Assembly: GCF_020171745.1 (NCBI RefSeq)
Contig: NZ_JAIVAH010000023.1
Span: 1 to 64,000, forward strand
Direction of reading: 5' to 3'
Origin: Prescottella equi
GTDB taxonomy: Bacteria > Actinomycetota > Actinomycetes > Mycobacteriales > Mycobacteriaceae
DNA: 64,000 bases
The position numbers and the translations under genes were made by a program. Shown one piece after another: positions 46,544-54,632 of this stretch. The notes beneath the pieces were generated by a model, which saw nothing but the letters and a program-made list of their open reading frames with translations, made no database searches and had not been told where the DNA came from. The stretch's first letter is position 1. Every line of letters begins with the position of its first letter.

Positions 46544-48123
46544 TGGACGGCTTTCCCTGGCTGACGACGCTGTGGCTGTTGCCGCTCGTGGGAGCGGTGG
46601 TGGCCGGTGCGCTGCCCGCGCGGCAGCGGTCGGCGGCCCGGTGGCTCGCGCTCGTGGTGGGATTCGCGACGCTCGCGATCGCCGTCGTGCTCGCGGTGCG
46701 GTTCGATCCTGCCGGTGAGCAGTACCAGTTCGTCGAATCCCATTCGTGGATACCGGCGTTCGGGACCCGCTACGAGCTGGGACTTGATGGCATCGCGCTC
46801 GCGCTGGTGCTGCTCACCGCGGTCCTGGTGCCGCTGCTGCTCCTGGCCGGCTGGCGCGACGTGCCCGCCGACGACGCCAGGCCGCGCGGGACGCACGCGT
46901 ACGTCGCGCTCATCCTGGTGGTCGAGTCGATGGTGCTGATGTCGTTCCTGGCCCTCGACATCCTGCTGTTCTACGTGCTCTTCGAGGCGATGCTGATCCC
47001 GATGTACTTCCTCATCGGCGGATACGGGCAGCCGGGTCCGGGCCGATCGCGGGCCGCGGTGAAGTTCCTGCTGTACAACCTCTTCGGCGGGCTGATCATG
47101 CTCGCCGCCGTGATCGGTCTGTACGTCGTGACGGCCGGGGCGGACAGCCCGTTCGCGTCGGGCACCTTCGACTTCCGGGCGATCGTCGACGCCGTGTCGT
47201 CCGGCGAGCTCGCGATCAGTTCCCCCGTCGCCAACGCGCTGTTCCTCGGCTTCATGTTCGCATTCGCCGTCAAGGCGCCACTGTGGCCACTGCACAGCTG
47301 GCTGCCGGACGCCGCGGTGCAGTCGACCCCGGTGACCGGCGTGCTGATGATGGCCGTCGTCGACAAGGTCGGCACGTTCGCGATGCTGCGGTACTGCCTG
47401 CAGCTCTTCCCCGACGCCGCACAGTACTTCGCGCCGCTGGTCGTGACCCTCGCGGTGATCAGCATCGTCTACGGTGCGCTGCTCGCGATCGGGCAGACCG
47501 ACGTGATGCGGTTGATCGCGTACACCTCCATCTCCCACTTCGGGTTCATCGTGCTCGGGGTGTTCGCGATGACCAGCCAGGGGCAGAGCGGTTCGACGCT
47601 CTACATGGTCAACCACGGCTTCTCCACTGCCGCACTCATGCTGGTTGCCGGATTCCTCGTGTCGCGCCGCGGGACGCGGGTCATCGCCGACTACGGCGGC
47701 GTGCAGAAGGTCGCGCCGCTGCTGGCCGGCACGTTCCTGATCGCGGGGCTCGCGACGCTGTCGCTGCCGGGCCTCGCGCCGTTCGTCAGCGAGTTCCTCG
47801 TCCTGATCGGTACTTACACGCGGTACCCGGCGGCCGCCGTCGTCGCGACCATCGCGCTCGTGCTCGCGGCGCTGTACATCCTGTGGCTCTACCAGCGGAT
47901 GATGGCGGGACCCGTCACGTCCGGCAACGACCGCATCCGGGACCTGCGACGCCGCGAAATCGCGGTCGTGGCACCGCTGATAGCGCTGCTCCTGGTCCTC
48001 GGGGTCTACCCGAAGCCGATCCTCGACGTCGTCACCCCGGCGGTCACCAGCACGCTGACCACGATCGACCGCCAGGACCCGGCGCCCGTCGTCGCCGAGC
48101 AGGACGGAGGTGAACCCCGATGA
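46543..48123 (+). CDS. nuoM: NADH-quinone oxidoreductase subunit M
   Basis: A 526-residue antiporter-like subunit with about 14 helices. The pumping residues sit in FYVLFEAMLIPMYFLIG (channel Glu) and KAPLWPLHSWLPDAAVQS, PVTGVLMMAVVDKVGTFA (channel Lys). The ATG at 46543 overlaps the nuoL stop by one base; a GTG directly before it would add one residue. nuoN overlaps its end as ATGA. Confidence 0.96.
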   Translation: MDGFPWLTTLWLLPLVGAVVAGALPARQRSAARWLALVVGFATLAIAVVLAVRFDPAGEQYQFVESHSWIPAFGTRYELGLDGIALALVLLTAVLVPLLLLAGWRDVPADDARPRGTHAYVALILVVESMVLMSFLALDILLFYVLFEAMLIPMYFLIGGYGQPGPGRSRAAVKFLLYNLFGGLIMLAAVIGLYVVTAGADSPFASGTFDFRAIVDAVSSGELAISSPVANALFLGFMFAFAVKAPLWPLHSWLPDAAVQSTPVTGVLMMAVVDKVGTFAMLRYCLQLFPDAAQYFAPLVVTLAVISIVYGALLAIGQTDVMRLIAYTSISHFGFIVLGVFAMTSQGQSGSTLYMVNHGFSTAALMLVAGFLVSRRGTRVIADYGGVQKVAPLLAGTFLIAGLATLSLPGLAPFVSEFLVLIGTYTRYPAAAVVATIALVLAALYILWLYQRMMAGPVTSGNDRIRDLRRREIAVVAPLIALLLVLGVYPKPILDVVTPAVTSTLTTIDRQDPAPVVAEQDGGEPR

Positions 48124-49709
48124 ATCCCACGGTGTTACCGGCGCCCAACATCGAGTACAGCCTGCTGTCGCCGATGCTGATCGTGTTCGGCGCTGCGGTC
48201 GCCGGCGTGCTGGTCGAGGCGTTCTGGCCGCGCCGCACGCGCTACGCCGCTCACCTGGTGCTCACCTTCGGCGCATTGGGTTCGGCGGGCGTCGCGGTGA
48301 TCGCGCTCGCGGGCACGAGGCAATCGGCCGCGGTCGGATCGGTCGCGATCGACGGTCCGACGCTGTTCCTGCAGGGCACCATCCTGTGCGTTTCGCTCCT
48401 GGCGGTGCTGCTGATCGCCGATCGCGGCCTCGACCGCGCCGCGGCCGCCGCCCCGGCCGAGGCCGTCTCGGCAGTGGCGCGAGGCGTGGACGCGTTCACC
48501 CCGCGCGCGTCGGCGGTGCCGGGCAGCGACGCCGAGCGGGAGGCTGCCCGGGCCGGGGTCACGCAGACCGAGGTCTTCCCGTTGGCACTGTTCGCGATCG
48601 GCGGCATGCTGCTGTTCCCCGCGGCCGACGACCTGCTGACGATGTTCGTCGCGCTCGAGGTGCTCTCGCTGCCGCTGTACCTGCTGTGCGGGCTGGCCCG
48701 GCGCCGACGGCTGCTCTCGCAGGAAGCGGCGCTCAAGTACTTCCTGCTGGGCGCGTTCTCGTCGGCGTTCTTCCTGTTCGGGACGGCGTTGCTGTACGGC
48801 TACGCCGGAACCGTGGACCTGCCGGGCATCGGCCGCGCCGTCGACGAGCAGGTGGGCGACGTGATTCTCGCCCAGATGGGCCTGGCGATGCTCTCGGTGG
48901 GCCTGCTGTTCAAGGTCGGCGCGGTGCCGTTCCATTCGTGGATCCCCGACGTCTACCAGGGCGCGCCGACGCCGATCACGGCGTTCATGGCGTCGGCCAC
49001 CAAGATCGCGGCGTTCGGCGCGACGCTGCGCGTCTTCTACGTCGCGGTGCCCGGCCTGGCCGTGGACTGGCGCCCCGTGCTGTGGACGGTCGCGATCCTC
49101 ACCATGCTGGGCGGCGCGCTCCTCGCGATCACGCAGTCCGACGTCAAACGGATGCTGGCGTACTCGTCGGTGGCGCACGCCGGGTTCATCCTCACCGGCG
49201 TGATCGCCGGCAACGACGCGGGCATCTCCGCGACGCTGTTCTACCTGCTGGCGTACGGCTTCAGCACGCTCGGCGGGTTCGCGGTCGTGAGCCTGGTGCG
49301 GGACCGGTCCGGGGCCGAAGTGACCGACCTGTCGCGGTGGGCGGGCCTGGGCCGGACCTCGCCCCTTCTCTGCGCGACGTTCGCGCTGCTGCTGCTGTCG
49401 TTCGCCGGCATCCCCCTCACCAGTGGGTTCGTCAGCAAGTTCGCGGTGTTCCAGGCCGCCGCGTCCGGCGGAGCGGTGCCGCTGGTGATCGTCGGCGTGG
49501 TCAGCAGCGCCATCGCCGCGGTGTTCTACGTGCGTGTCGTCGTGTTGATGTTCTTCGCGGATCCGCCCGAGGATGCGCGCCCGGTCGTGGTGCCCAGTGC
49601 GCCGACGGTGGGCGCGGTCGTCGTCGCGGCAGTGGTCACCGTGGTGCTGGGGATCGTGCCGCAGCCGGTTCTCGACCTCGCCGAGCGGGCGGCCGAGTTC
49701 CTGATCTGA
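48120..49709 (+). CDS. nuoN: NADH-quinone oxidoreductase subunit N
   Basis: A 529-residue antiporter-like subunit and last gene of the nuo operon. It has ALEVLSLPLYLLCG with the channel Glu, the Lys region FKVGAVPFHSWIPDVYQGAP and TPITAFMASATKIAAFGA. A hydrophilic insert at about residues 110–145 (AEAVSAVARGVDAFTPRASA) lies between helices 3 and 4, as in other actinobacteria. The operon ends at the perfect hairpin 49731–49767. Confidence 0.95.
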   Translation: MNPTVLPAPNIEYSLLSPMLIVFGAAVAGVLVEAFWPRRTRYAAHLVLTFGALGSAGVAVIALAGTRQSAAVGSVAIDGPTLFLQGTILCVSLLAVLLIADRGLDRAAAAAPAEAVSAVARGVDAFTPRASAVPGSDAEREAARAGVTQTEVFPLALFAIGGMLLFPAADDLLTMFVALEVLSLPLYLLCGLARRRRLLSQEAALKYFLLGAFSSAFFLFGTALLYGYAGTVDLPGIGRAVDEQVGDVILAQMGLAMLSVGLLFKVGAVPFHSWIPDVYQGAPTPITAFMASATKIAAFGATLRVFYVAVPGLAVDWRPVLWTVAILTMLGGALLAITQSDVKRMLAYSSVAHAGFILTGVIAGNDAGISATLFYLLAYGFSTLGGFAVVSLVRDRSGAEVTDLSRWAGLGRTSPLLCATFALLLLSFAGIPLTSGFVSKFAVFQAAASGGAVPLVIVGVVSSAIAAVFYVRVVVLMFFADPPEDARPVVVPSAPTVGAVVVAAVVTVVLGIVPQPVLDLAERAAEFLI

Positions 49710-49730
49710 GCGTCGCCGGGCACAACGAAA

Positions 49731-49767
49731 AGCGCTGGCGGACACCGTCTCGGTGTCCGCCAGCGCT
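49731..49767. terminator. Bidirectional terminator after nuoN
   Basis: A perfect 17-base stem (AGCGCTGGCGGACACCG, 49731–49747, against 49751–49767) with loop TCT. It lies between the convergent ends of nuoN (49709) and the leftward miniprotein gene (49781) and can stop transcription from both sides. Confidence 0.85.
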
Positions 49768-49780
49768 CGTGTGTCGGAGA

Positions 49781-49936
49781 TCAGGATCCGAAGTTGAACC
49801 CGCCACCGCCCTGACCGCCACCGTTCGCGCCACCGGTGGAGCCGGCGGCACTGCCGTCGCCTCCTTCCGAGCCGAATCCGAGGTTGGCGCCGAACATTGC
49901 GGAGAGCAGGGCGTTGAAGATCGCGGAAATGGACAT
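49781..49936 (-). CDS. 51-residue Gly-rich miniprotein
   Basis: A short open frame encoding 51 residues. The hydrophobic N-terminal part (MSISAIFNALLSAMFGANLG) is followed by a Gly/Ser/Asn-rich tail ending GGGGFNFGS. It has a convincing ribosome-binding site (CCTAGGAGCCACG then ATG), a stop right before a perfect terminator and a preferred-codon GC-rich third position. All of this argues that it is expressed. It has no cleavable signal peptide. I recognise no family. The short amphipathic head recalls the signal-less mycomembrane peptides PorA/PorH of Corynebacteriales, but that is speculation. The 204 bases upstream to the TetR gene contain no other gene. Confidence 0.6.
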   Translation of the reverse strand: MSISAIFNALLSAMFGANLGFGSEGGDGSAAGSTGGANGGGQGGGGFNFGS

Positions 49937-50140
49937 CGTGGCTCCTAGGTGTCGCTCGATCCAAGGGTCGACACCGTGTGGTGTCGGTTGTCATTCCACC
50001 GTGCGTGGGGCGTCGCCGCGAGGGATCATCGACAGGTTAGGGGGCAATTGGGGGGATCGATAGGGGATCGCCCCGGGGGACCCTCATCCGTGACGAATCC
50101 CCTACCGGCAACCCCTGATTCGGGCAATCCGGATTCGGTG

Positions 50141-50752
50141 TCAGTCGCCGTCGCCGACCGCCGCGGCGAGGCTGTTGCCGAACGCGCACACCGAGAGTTC
50201 GGCGAGGGCCGGATCTCGGTCGGCGTGCTGCGGTGCCTCCATCGCGACCAGGGTGTTGAGCAGCATGCCGTTCGCGATGAAGGTGCGCGCGTGTTCGGGC
50301 GTGCACCCGGTGCGGGTGCGGATCTGCGTGTAGATCTTCGCCATCCAGTCCCGGGCCTGCGCACCGATCTCGGGCGTCGAACCGGCCGCGAAGCCGTGCA
50401 TCATCACGAGCAGCAGGTCCCGGTCGGCCAGTAGTTCGGTGTAGGTGGCGCCCATCCGGGCCCACAGTTCCTCGTTCTCGGGGTCCTCGGCGACGCGGTC
50501 GAGGGCGGGGTCGAAGGCATCCATGATCCGGCCGATGGCGTGGGCGAACACCTCGCGGAAGAGGTTGGCCTTGGTCCCGAACATGCGGACCACGTACGGC
50601 TGGGACACCCCGGCTTCCCTTGCTACGGCGTCGGTGCTGGTGCCGTGGAACCCGCCGCGGGCGAACGCGCGGGTCGCGGCCGCGAGCACCAGCTCACGCC
50701 GCGCCTCGGCGCTCATCCGGGTCTGCTTCTCCGCTTTTTCCGCCGTCGCCAT
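50141..50752 (-). CDS. TetR-family repressor of the adjacent MFS pump
   Basis: A 203-residue TetR regulator. The helix-turn-helix region is GTSTDAVAREAGVSQPYVVRMFGTKANLFREVF (read about residues 37–69), and the C-terminal domain is helical and ligand-binding. It is divergent from the DHA2 efflux gene, with 129 bases between starts that contain the palindromes at 50761 and 50792. That is the standard arrangement for a drug-responsive repressor controlling its pump and itself. It has an ATG start. Confidence 0.9.
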   Translation of the reverse strand: MATAEKAEKQTRMSAEARRELVLAAATRAFARGGFHGTSTDAVAREAGVSQPYVVRMFGTKANLFREVFAHAIGRIMDAFDPALDRVAEDPENEELWARMGATYTELLADRDLLLVMMHGFAAGSTPEIGAQARDWMAKIYTQIRTRTGCTPEHARTFIANGMLLNTLVAMEAPQHADRDPALAELSVCAFGNSLAAAVGDGD

Positions 50753-50760
50753 GTTGACAG

Positions 50761-50776
50761 GTTATCACTCGATAAC
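50761..50776. promoter_or_regulatory. TetR operator 1
   Basis: GTTATCACTCGATAAC is a perfect six-base inverted repeat with a four-base spacer. It starts nine bases upstream of the tetR start codon, ideally placed for autorepression. Confidence 0.6.
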
Positions 50777-50791
50777 TAGCGTCGAGCGAGA

Positions 50792-50812
50792 TAAGTAATC
50801 ATTCGATGCTTA
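50792..50812. promoter_or_regulatory. TetR operator 2
   Basis: TAAGTAATCATTCGATGCTTA is an imperfect palindrome sharing the ATCAYTCGAT core with the site at 50761–50776, 31 bases away. It lies nearer the MFS gene, so dimers on both sites could shut the two promoters together. Confidence 0.5.
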
Positions 50813-50881
50813 CAAACGGGTAGTTCCCGACAGATCCCGACCGTTTCCGGCAGTTTCCGTCCTCAGGCCTCAGGAGCCGAC

Positions 50882-52393
50882 ATGACGACGCTCTCCGATC
50901 AACTCGATCCACAGTCCTCCGAATCGGCCGGTGCGCCGCCGCCCGGGCGTTCGGTTCCCGTGTGGCTGGCCATCGTGGCAGCCTCGATCCCCATGTTCAT
51001 GGCGACGCTCGACAACCTCGTGATGACGAGCGCGCTGCCGGTCATCCGGGCGGATCTCGACGCCACGGTCGGCCAGTTGCAGTGGTTCATGAACGCCTAC
51101 ACCCTGGCCTTCGCAACGCTCATGCTCTCCCTCTCCACGCTCGGTGACCGACTCGGACGTCGTCGCGTGTTCCTCTGGGGCATAGCGGTGTTCACGGCCG
51201 CCTCGATCGCCTCCGCGTTGTCGACCACGGCGGGCATGCTCATCGCGGCCCGGGCGATCCAGGGCGTCGGCGCCGCGGCGATCATGCCGCTCTCGTTGAC
51301 CCTGCTCGCGGGCGCCGTACCGCTGGCGAAGCGTGCGCTGGCGATCGGCGTCTGGGGCGGTGTGTCCGGGCTCGGTGTCGCGCTCGGTCCCGTCGTGGGC
51401 GGCGCGGTAGTCGACGGCGTCTCGTGGCAGGCCGTCTTCTGGCTCAACGTTCCGGTCGCGGCACTCGCGGTGCCGCTGGTGCTCTACGCGCTGCGGGAAT
51501 CGACGGGCCGGCGCCAACCGCTCGATCCGATGGGCGTGCTCTTCGCCGGTGGTGCCGTGTTCCTCGGCGTGTGGGGCATCGTGCACGGCAACGACGACGG
51601 CTGGACCAGCGTGTCGGTTCTCGGCACGCTCGGCGCCGCTGCGCTGCTACTCGCGGCGTTCCTGGTGCGGGAATCGCGGGCCGAGTTCCCGGTGATGCCG
51701 CTGCGGCTGTTCCGGTCACGGCAATTCTCGATCGCGAACGTCATCGCGTTGACGTTCACGCTCGGCATGATGGGCGCGGTGTTCCTGCTGTCGCAGTACC
51801 TGCAGATCGTGTCCGGGTACAGCCCGTTCGCGGCGGGGCTGCGGACGCTGCCGTGGACCGCGGCCCCGATGGTCGTCGCGCCGATAGCGGGCCTGTTGGC
51901 GCCGCGCGTCGGGCTGCGGGCACTGCTGGTGACCGGTCTGGTTCTCCAGGGGCTCTCGCTGGTGTGGATGGCGGGGCTGATCGAGCCGGGGGTGGCGTAC
52001 TCGAGTCTCGTTCCGGCGTTCGTGATGGCCGGTGTCGGAATGGGATTGACGTTCGCGCCCAATGCGACGGCGGTACTCGCCGACATGAAGGAGGCCGATC
52101 AGGCGACGGCCAGTTCGATCAACTCGACCCTGCGCGAGATCGGTGTCGCGCTCGGTATCGCGATCCTGACCGCGGTGTTCCTCGGTGCGGGCGGCAGTCT
52201 CACGCCGACCGGGTACACGGACGCGCTGGCGCCGGCGCTGTACGTGGGGGCGGGGTTCGTGGCGGTGGCGGTCGCCGCGGCAGCACTGATGCCACCGCGG
52301 CGAGCCGCGAAGTCGGAAGGCGCCGATCAGCCTTCGGTGACGACGGTGCCCTCGGCGAGCGGCCGGGTCATCGACCACAGCGTGATCGACTGA
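50882..52393 (+). CDS. MFS drug-efflux transporter, DHA2 (14-TM)
   Basis: A 503-residue EmrB/QacA-type pump with about 14 helices. Helix 1 has MATLDNLVMTSALPVIRADL, motif A is LGDRLGRRRVFLWG and motif C GLGVALGPVVGGAV. It probably exports a toxic hydrophobic compound by proton antiport. The ATG follows CTCAGGAGC. Expression is likely set by the divergent TetR. The last 67 bases overlap the 3' end of the convergent SnoaL-like gene, an unusually long overlap of two coding regions. Confidence 0.9.
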   Translation: MTTLSDQLDPQSSESAGAPPPGRSVPVWLAIVAASIPMFMATLDNLVMTSALPVIRADLDATVGQLQWFMNAYTLAFATLMLSLSTLGDRLGRRRVFLWGIAVFTAASIASALSTTAGMLIAARAIQGVGAAAIMPLSLTLLAGAVPLAKRALAIGVWGGVSGLGVALGPVVGGAVVDGVSWQAVFWLNVPVAALAVPLVLYALRESTGRRQPLDPMGVLFAGGAVFLGVWGIVHGNDDGWTSVSVLGTLGAAALLLAAFLVRESRAEFPVMPLRLFRSRQFSIANVIALTFTLGMMGAVFLLSQYLQIVSGYSPFAAGLRTLPWTAAPMVVAPIAGLLAPRVGLRALLVTGLVLQGLSLVWMAGLIEPGVAYSSLVPAFVMAGVGMGLTFAPNATAVLADMKEADQATASSINSTLREIGVALGIAILTAVFLGAGGSLTPTGYTDALAPALYVGAGFVAVAVAAAALMPPRRAAKSEGADQPSVTTVPSASGRVIDHSVID

Positions 52394-52815
52394 CACTTCG
52401 ACATCTTCCATTCACCGTTCTCGATCACGTACTCGTCGACGTATTCGATGGAGCGAACGGTCTCGGTGTTGTCGATGAGGTTGACCTGGCGGAAGGCGAG
52501 AGTCCACTTGCCGTCCGCCAGGTCGTCGCCGCGCAGGGTGATGTCCGGGTGGAAGGCGTGGTGCATGTCGAGGATGACGTTCTTGCCGTCGACCTTCTGC
52601 AGTGCGATGGTGCGGAAGACCTCGGCGATGGGGTCGGCGTCGTCGAACTTGCCGAGCGGGCCGTAGTCGATCTGGGCGCCGCGGTCGATGAAGCAGGCGC
52701 GGAAGGTGTCGGCGTCCTTGGCGTCGCACGCGCGCAGGTAGCGGTGCTTGAGTGCCTTGATGGCCTCGATTCGCTCGAGGTCGTCGAGGCGCTGTTCGAT
52801 GGAGCGTTCCGTCAC
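52327..52815 (-). CDS. SnoaL-like / NTF2-fold protein
   Basis: A 162-residue protein with the SnoaL_4/NTF2-like cone fold pattern. It has an N-terminal helix (RIEAIKALKHRYLRACDAKD), then FIDRGAQIDYGPLGKF, MHHAFHPDITLRGDD and the strand-rich end VRSIEYVDEYVIENGEWKMS. Relatives include small hydratases, isomerases and proteins of unknown activity; the His/Asp/Tyr residues could be catalytic. The GTG start follows AGAGGATTTCCC. The 3' end overlaps the convergent MFS gene by 67 bases. Confidence 0.8.
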   Translation of the reverse strand: MTERSIEQRLDDLERIEAIKALKHRYLRACDAKDADTFRACFIDRGAQIDYGPLGKFDDADPIAEVFRTIALQKVDGKNVILDMHHAFHPDITLRGDDLADGKWTLAFRQVNLIDNTETVRSIEYVDEYVIENGEWKMSKCQSITLWSMTRPLAEGTVVTEG

Positions 52816-52901
52816 GGGAAATCCTCTCGGTTGCGATCTGTGTCACAGAACCTAGGTCCTGCAAGGCGATTCGCGAGAGGCTTTCCCGCTCAGTGGAGAA
52901 C

Positions 52902-53348
52902 TCAGGGCCGACCCGGGAACGCCGTCGTCGCGGGGTTCATCCCGAGGATCGCGCGCCAGTTGCCCGCGCGGACGGCCGTCTCGGTGAGTGCGGTGACGCC
53001 CACCTCGCGGGTGTGCTCGGACTGGCTGCGTTCGATCACCGACAGCCACGCCGCGGCGGTGTCGGCCTCGACCTGGGCCGCGAGTTGGGCGGCGGAGATC
53101 GGATCGGTCACCGCGAACGGGATCGTGTATCCGGCCTCGGGTTCGGGCGCGTCGACGTCGGCAGCCGCCAGGGCATCGAGGGTCGCGTCGCGACGGGCGC
53201 GGTGGGCGGCGGTGTTCGCCGCGACGAGGTCGGTGCGGTTGGTGTTTGAGAAGGCGGCGACGATGCCGTACGCGAACACGGCCGCGTACTCGGCCTGCAG
53301 TGCGTCGATCAGGGCCTGCTGTTCGGGCCCGGGACTGGTGGAACTCAT
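52902..53348 (-). CDS. DUF4439 ferritin-like protein
   Basis: A 148-residue helical protein of the DUF4439 type. LIDALQAEYAAVFAYGIVAAF and AANTAAHRARRDATLDAL give the E-x(6)-Y and H-x-x-x-R helix pattern of ferritin-like four-helix bundles. A possible metal site is not complete by eye. It has no signal peptide. Its ATG overlaps the stop of the lipoprotein gene (ATGA), so the pair is co-translated. A similar pair lies next to rimP in mycobacteria (Rv2843/Rv2844 region). Confidence 0.78.
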   Translation of the reverse strand: MSSTSPGPEQQALIDALQAEYAAVFAYGIVAAFSNTNRTDLVAANTAAHRARRDATLDALAAADVDAPEPEAGYTIPFAVTDPISAAQLAAQVEADTAAAWLSVIERSQSEHTREVGVTALTETAVRAGNWRAILGMNPATTAFPGRP

Positions 53349-53836
53349 GGCAGCAACACCACCTGCTGCGCGGCGCACGACGCGCTGATCGAACCGAGGA
53401 GGCCCGCGCGATACCCGGTCTGGGTCCGGGCGAGCGTGCCGGCGTCGCGCTGCGCCGACGCCAGGTCGGCCCTCAACTGATCGATGTCGACCGGCGCGGC
53501 CGCCGGCGTCGTCGCGGTCGTCGATGACGGCGTGCTCGCGGCCCGCGCGATCTCCTCGTCCAGTGCGTCCCCGTGCGCTGTCCGTTCCGCCGCGATGACG
53601 CCGAGCGCTGCCGCGAGATCGGGGCGGGCGGCGATCGTGGCCGTCGCGTTCGCGGCGTCGCGGCGCGCGGACCGCGCCTGCTCGGTGAGCGCGTCCACCT
53701 CCGCCGGGGTGACGGCGTCGCCGGAATCCGAGCAGCCGGTGACAAGCGTGAGCGCGGTGGTACCCAGCACGGCGCCGCCTGCGGCACGCAATGCGGCGCG
53801 TCGTGACACCGGGGTGGTGAGGAAGGTCGTTCGCAC
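53345..53836 (-). CDS. Twin-arginine/lipobox lipoprotein, partner of the DUF4439 protein
   Basis: A 163-residue exported lipoprotein. The N terminus has SRRAALRAAGG, a Tat-like signal, followed by a lipobox LVTGC whose Cys would be lipidated. The rest is a helical Ala-rich domain containing AAERTAHGDALDEEI, which resembles a ferritin-like helix, and a Thr/Pro/Ala linker (STPSSTTATTPAAAP). The GTG at 53834–53836 is my choice; an ATG eight codons upstream is possible. The gene is divergent from rimP. Function unknown. Confidence 0.72.
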   Translation of the reverse strand: MRTTFLTTPVSRRAALRAAGGAVLGTTALTLVTGCSDSGDAVTPAEVDALTEQARSARRDAANATATIAARPDLAAALGVIAAERTAHGDALDEEIARAASTPSSTTATTPAAAPVDIDQLRADLASAQRDAGTLARTQTGYRAGLLGSISASCAAQQVVLLP

Positions 53837-53980
53837 ATGATCATCGTGCCAGCCCGACACTCGATCGGCGGTACCGAGCAGGTCGCGGGGCGCAGGCGGC
53901 GGGTGGGCGCGCCGGGGCGGTCACGACCAGTCCCGCGGCGCGATACCCTTGAGACTCCACAGTCCAACCGGTGGTGTGTC

Positions 53981-54006
53981 TTGTCGTGCTTCGTCGAAGT
54001 CGACAA
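53981..54006 (+). promoter_or_regulatory. Hairpin in the rimP leader
   Basis: TTGTCG (53981–53986) pairs with CGACAA (54001–54006), and an inner stem CTTCG/CGAAG extends it, 57 bases before the rimP ATG. Leaders of rimP–nusA operons are often autoregulated in bacteria, so this may be a control element rather than a terminator. The surrounding 226 bases to the divergent lipoprotein gene contain no gene. Confidence 0.35.
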
Positions 54007-54062
54007 TCGACGCTATCGCCGCACGTCAGCGATGACCACAACTGAAGCGAGGAGCGTCCCAG

Positions 54063-54632
54063 ATGCCGGTGCCGTCGAGGGAGAGGGTGATCGAGCTTCT
54101 CGCCGATCCCATCGCGCGTGAGGGCTACGACCTCGAGGATGTAACCATCACGCTCGCAGGTCGCCACAGCGCGGTGCGCGTGATGGTCGACAGCGATGCG
54201 GGGCTCGAACTCGACGAGGTCGCCCGCCTCAGTCATGTCATCTCCGACGCCTTCGACGCCGTGTCGGATTTCGGGGAGTCGCCGTACACCCTCGAGGTGA
54301 CGTCGCCGGGAATCGACCGGCCGCTCACCGAGGAGCGGCACTGGCGCCGCGCTCAGGGGCGCAAGGTTCTCGTCGAACTCCCGGAGGAGTCGGTGACCGG
54401 CCGGGTCGGACGGCTCTCCGGCGGCGGCGTCGACATCGTCGTCAAGGCCAAGGGTGGTCCGGTCGTGCGCCGGGTGGAACTCGAAGATGTCCGGAAAGCT
54501 GTAGTGCAGGTGGAGTTCTCGCGTCCGGACGCGAAGGAGCTCGAGCTTGCGGGAGGAATTCCCGAGGGCCGGGTAGCGCCTGCGGACGTGGAAGCGTCGA
54601 ACGAAGAGAACGAAGAAGGGTCGGACAAGTGA
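54063..54632 (+). CDS. rimP: Ribosome maturation factor RimP
   Basis: A 189-residue RimP with the N-terminal alpha/beta domain ([49 protein letters not shown]) and the C-terminal Sm-like beta barrel ([27 protein letters not shown]). An acidic tail ([12 protein letters not shown]) follows. It assists 30S subunit maturation. It is first in the rimP–nusA–ylxR–infB operon. The ATG has GCGAGGAGCG upstream, and the stop overlaps the nusA start. Confidence 0.95.
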   Translation: MPVPSRERVIELLADPIAREGYDLEDVTITLAGRHSAVRVMVDSDAGLELDEVARLSHVISDAFDAVSDFGESPYTLEVTSPGIDRPLTEERHWRRAQGRKVLVELPEESVTGRVGRLSGGGVDIVVKAKGGPVVRRVELEDVRKAVVQVEFSRPDAKELELAGGIPEGRVAPADVEASNEENEEGSDK

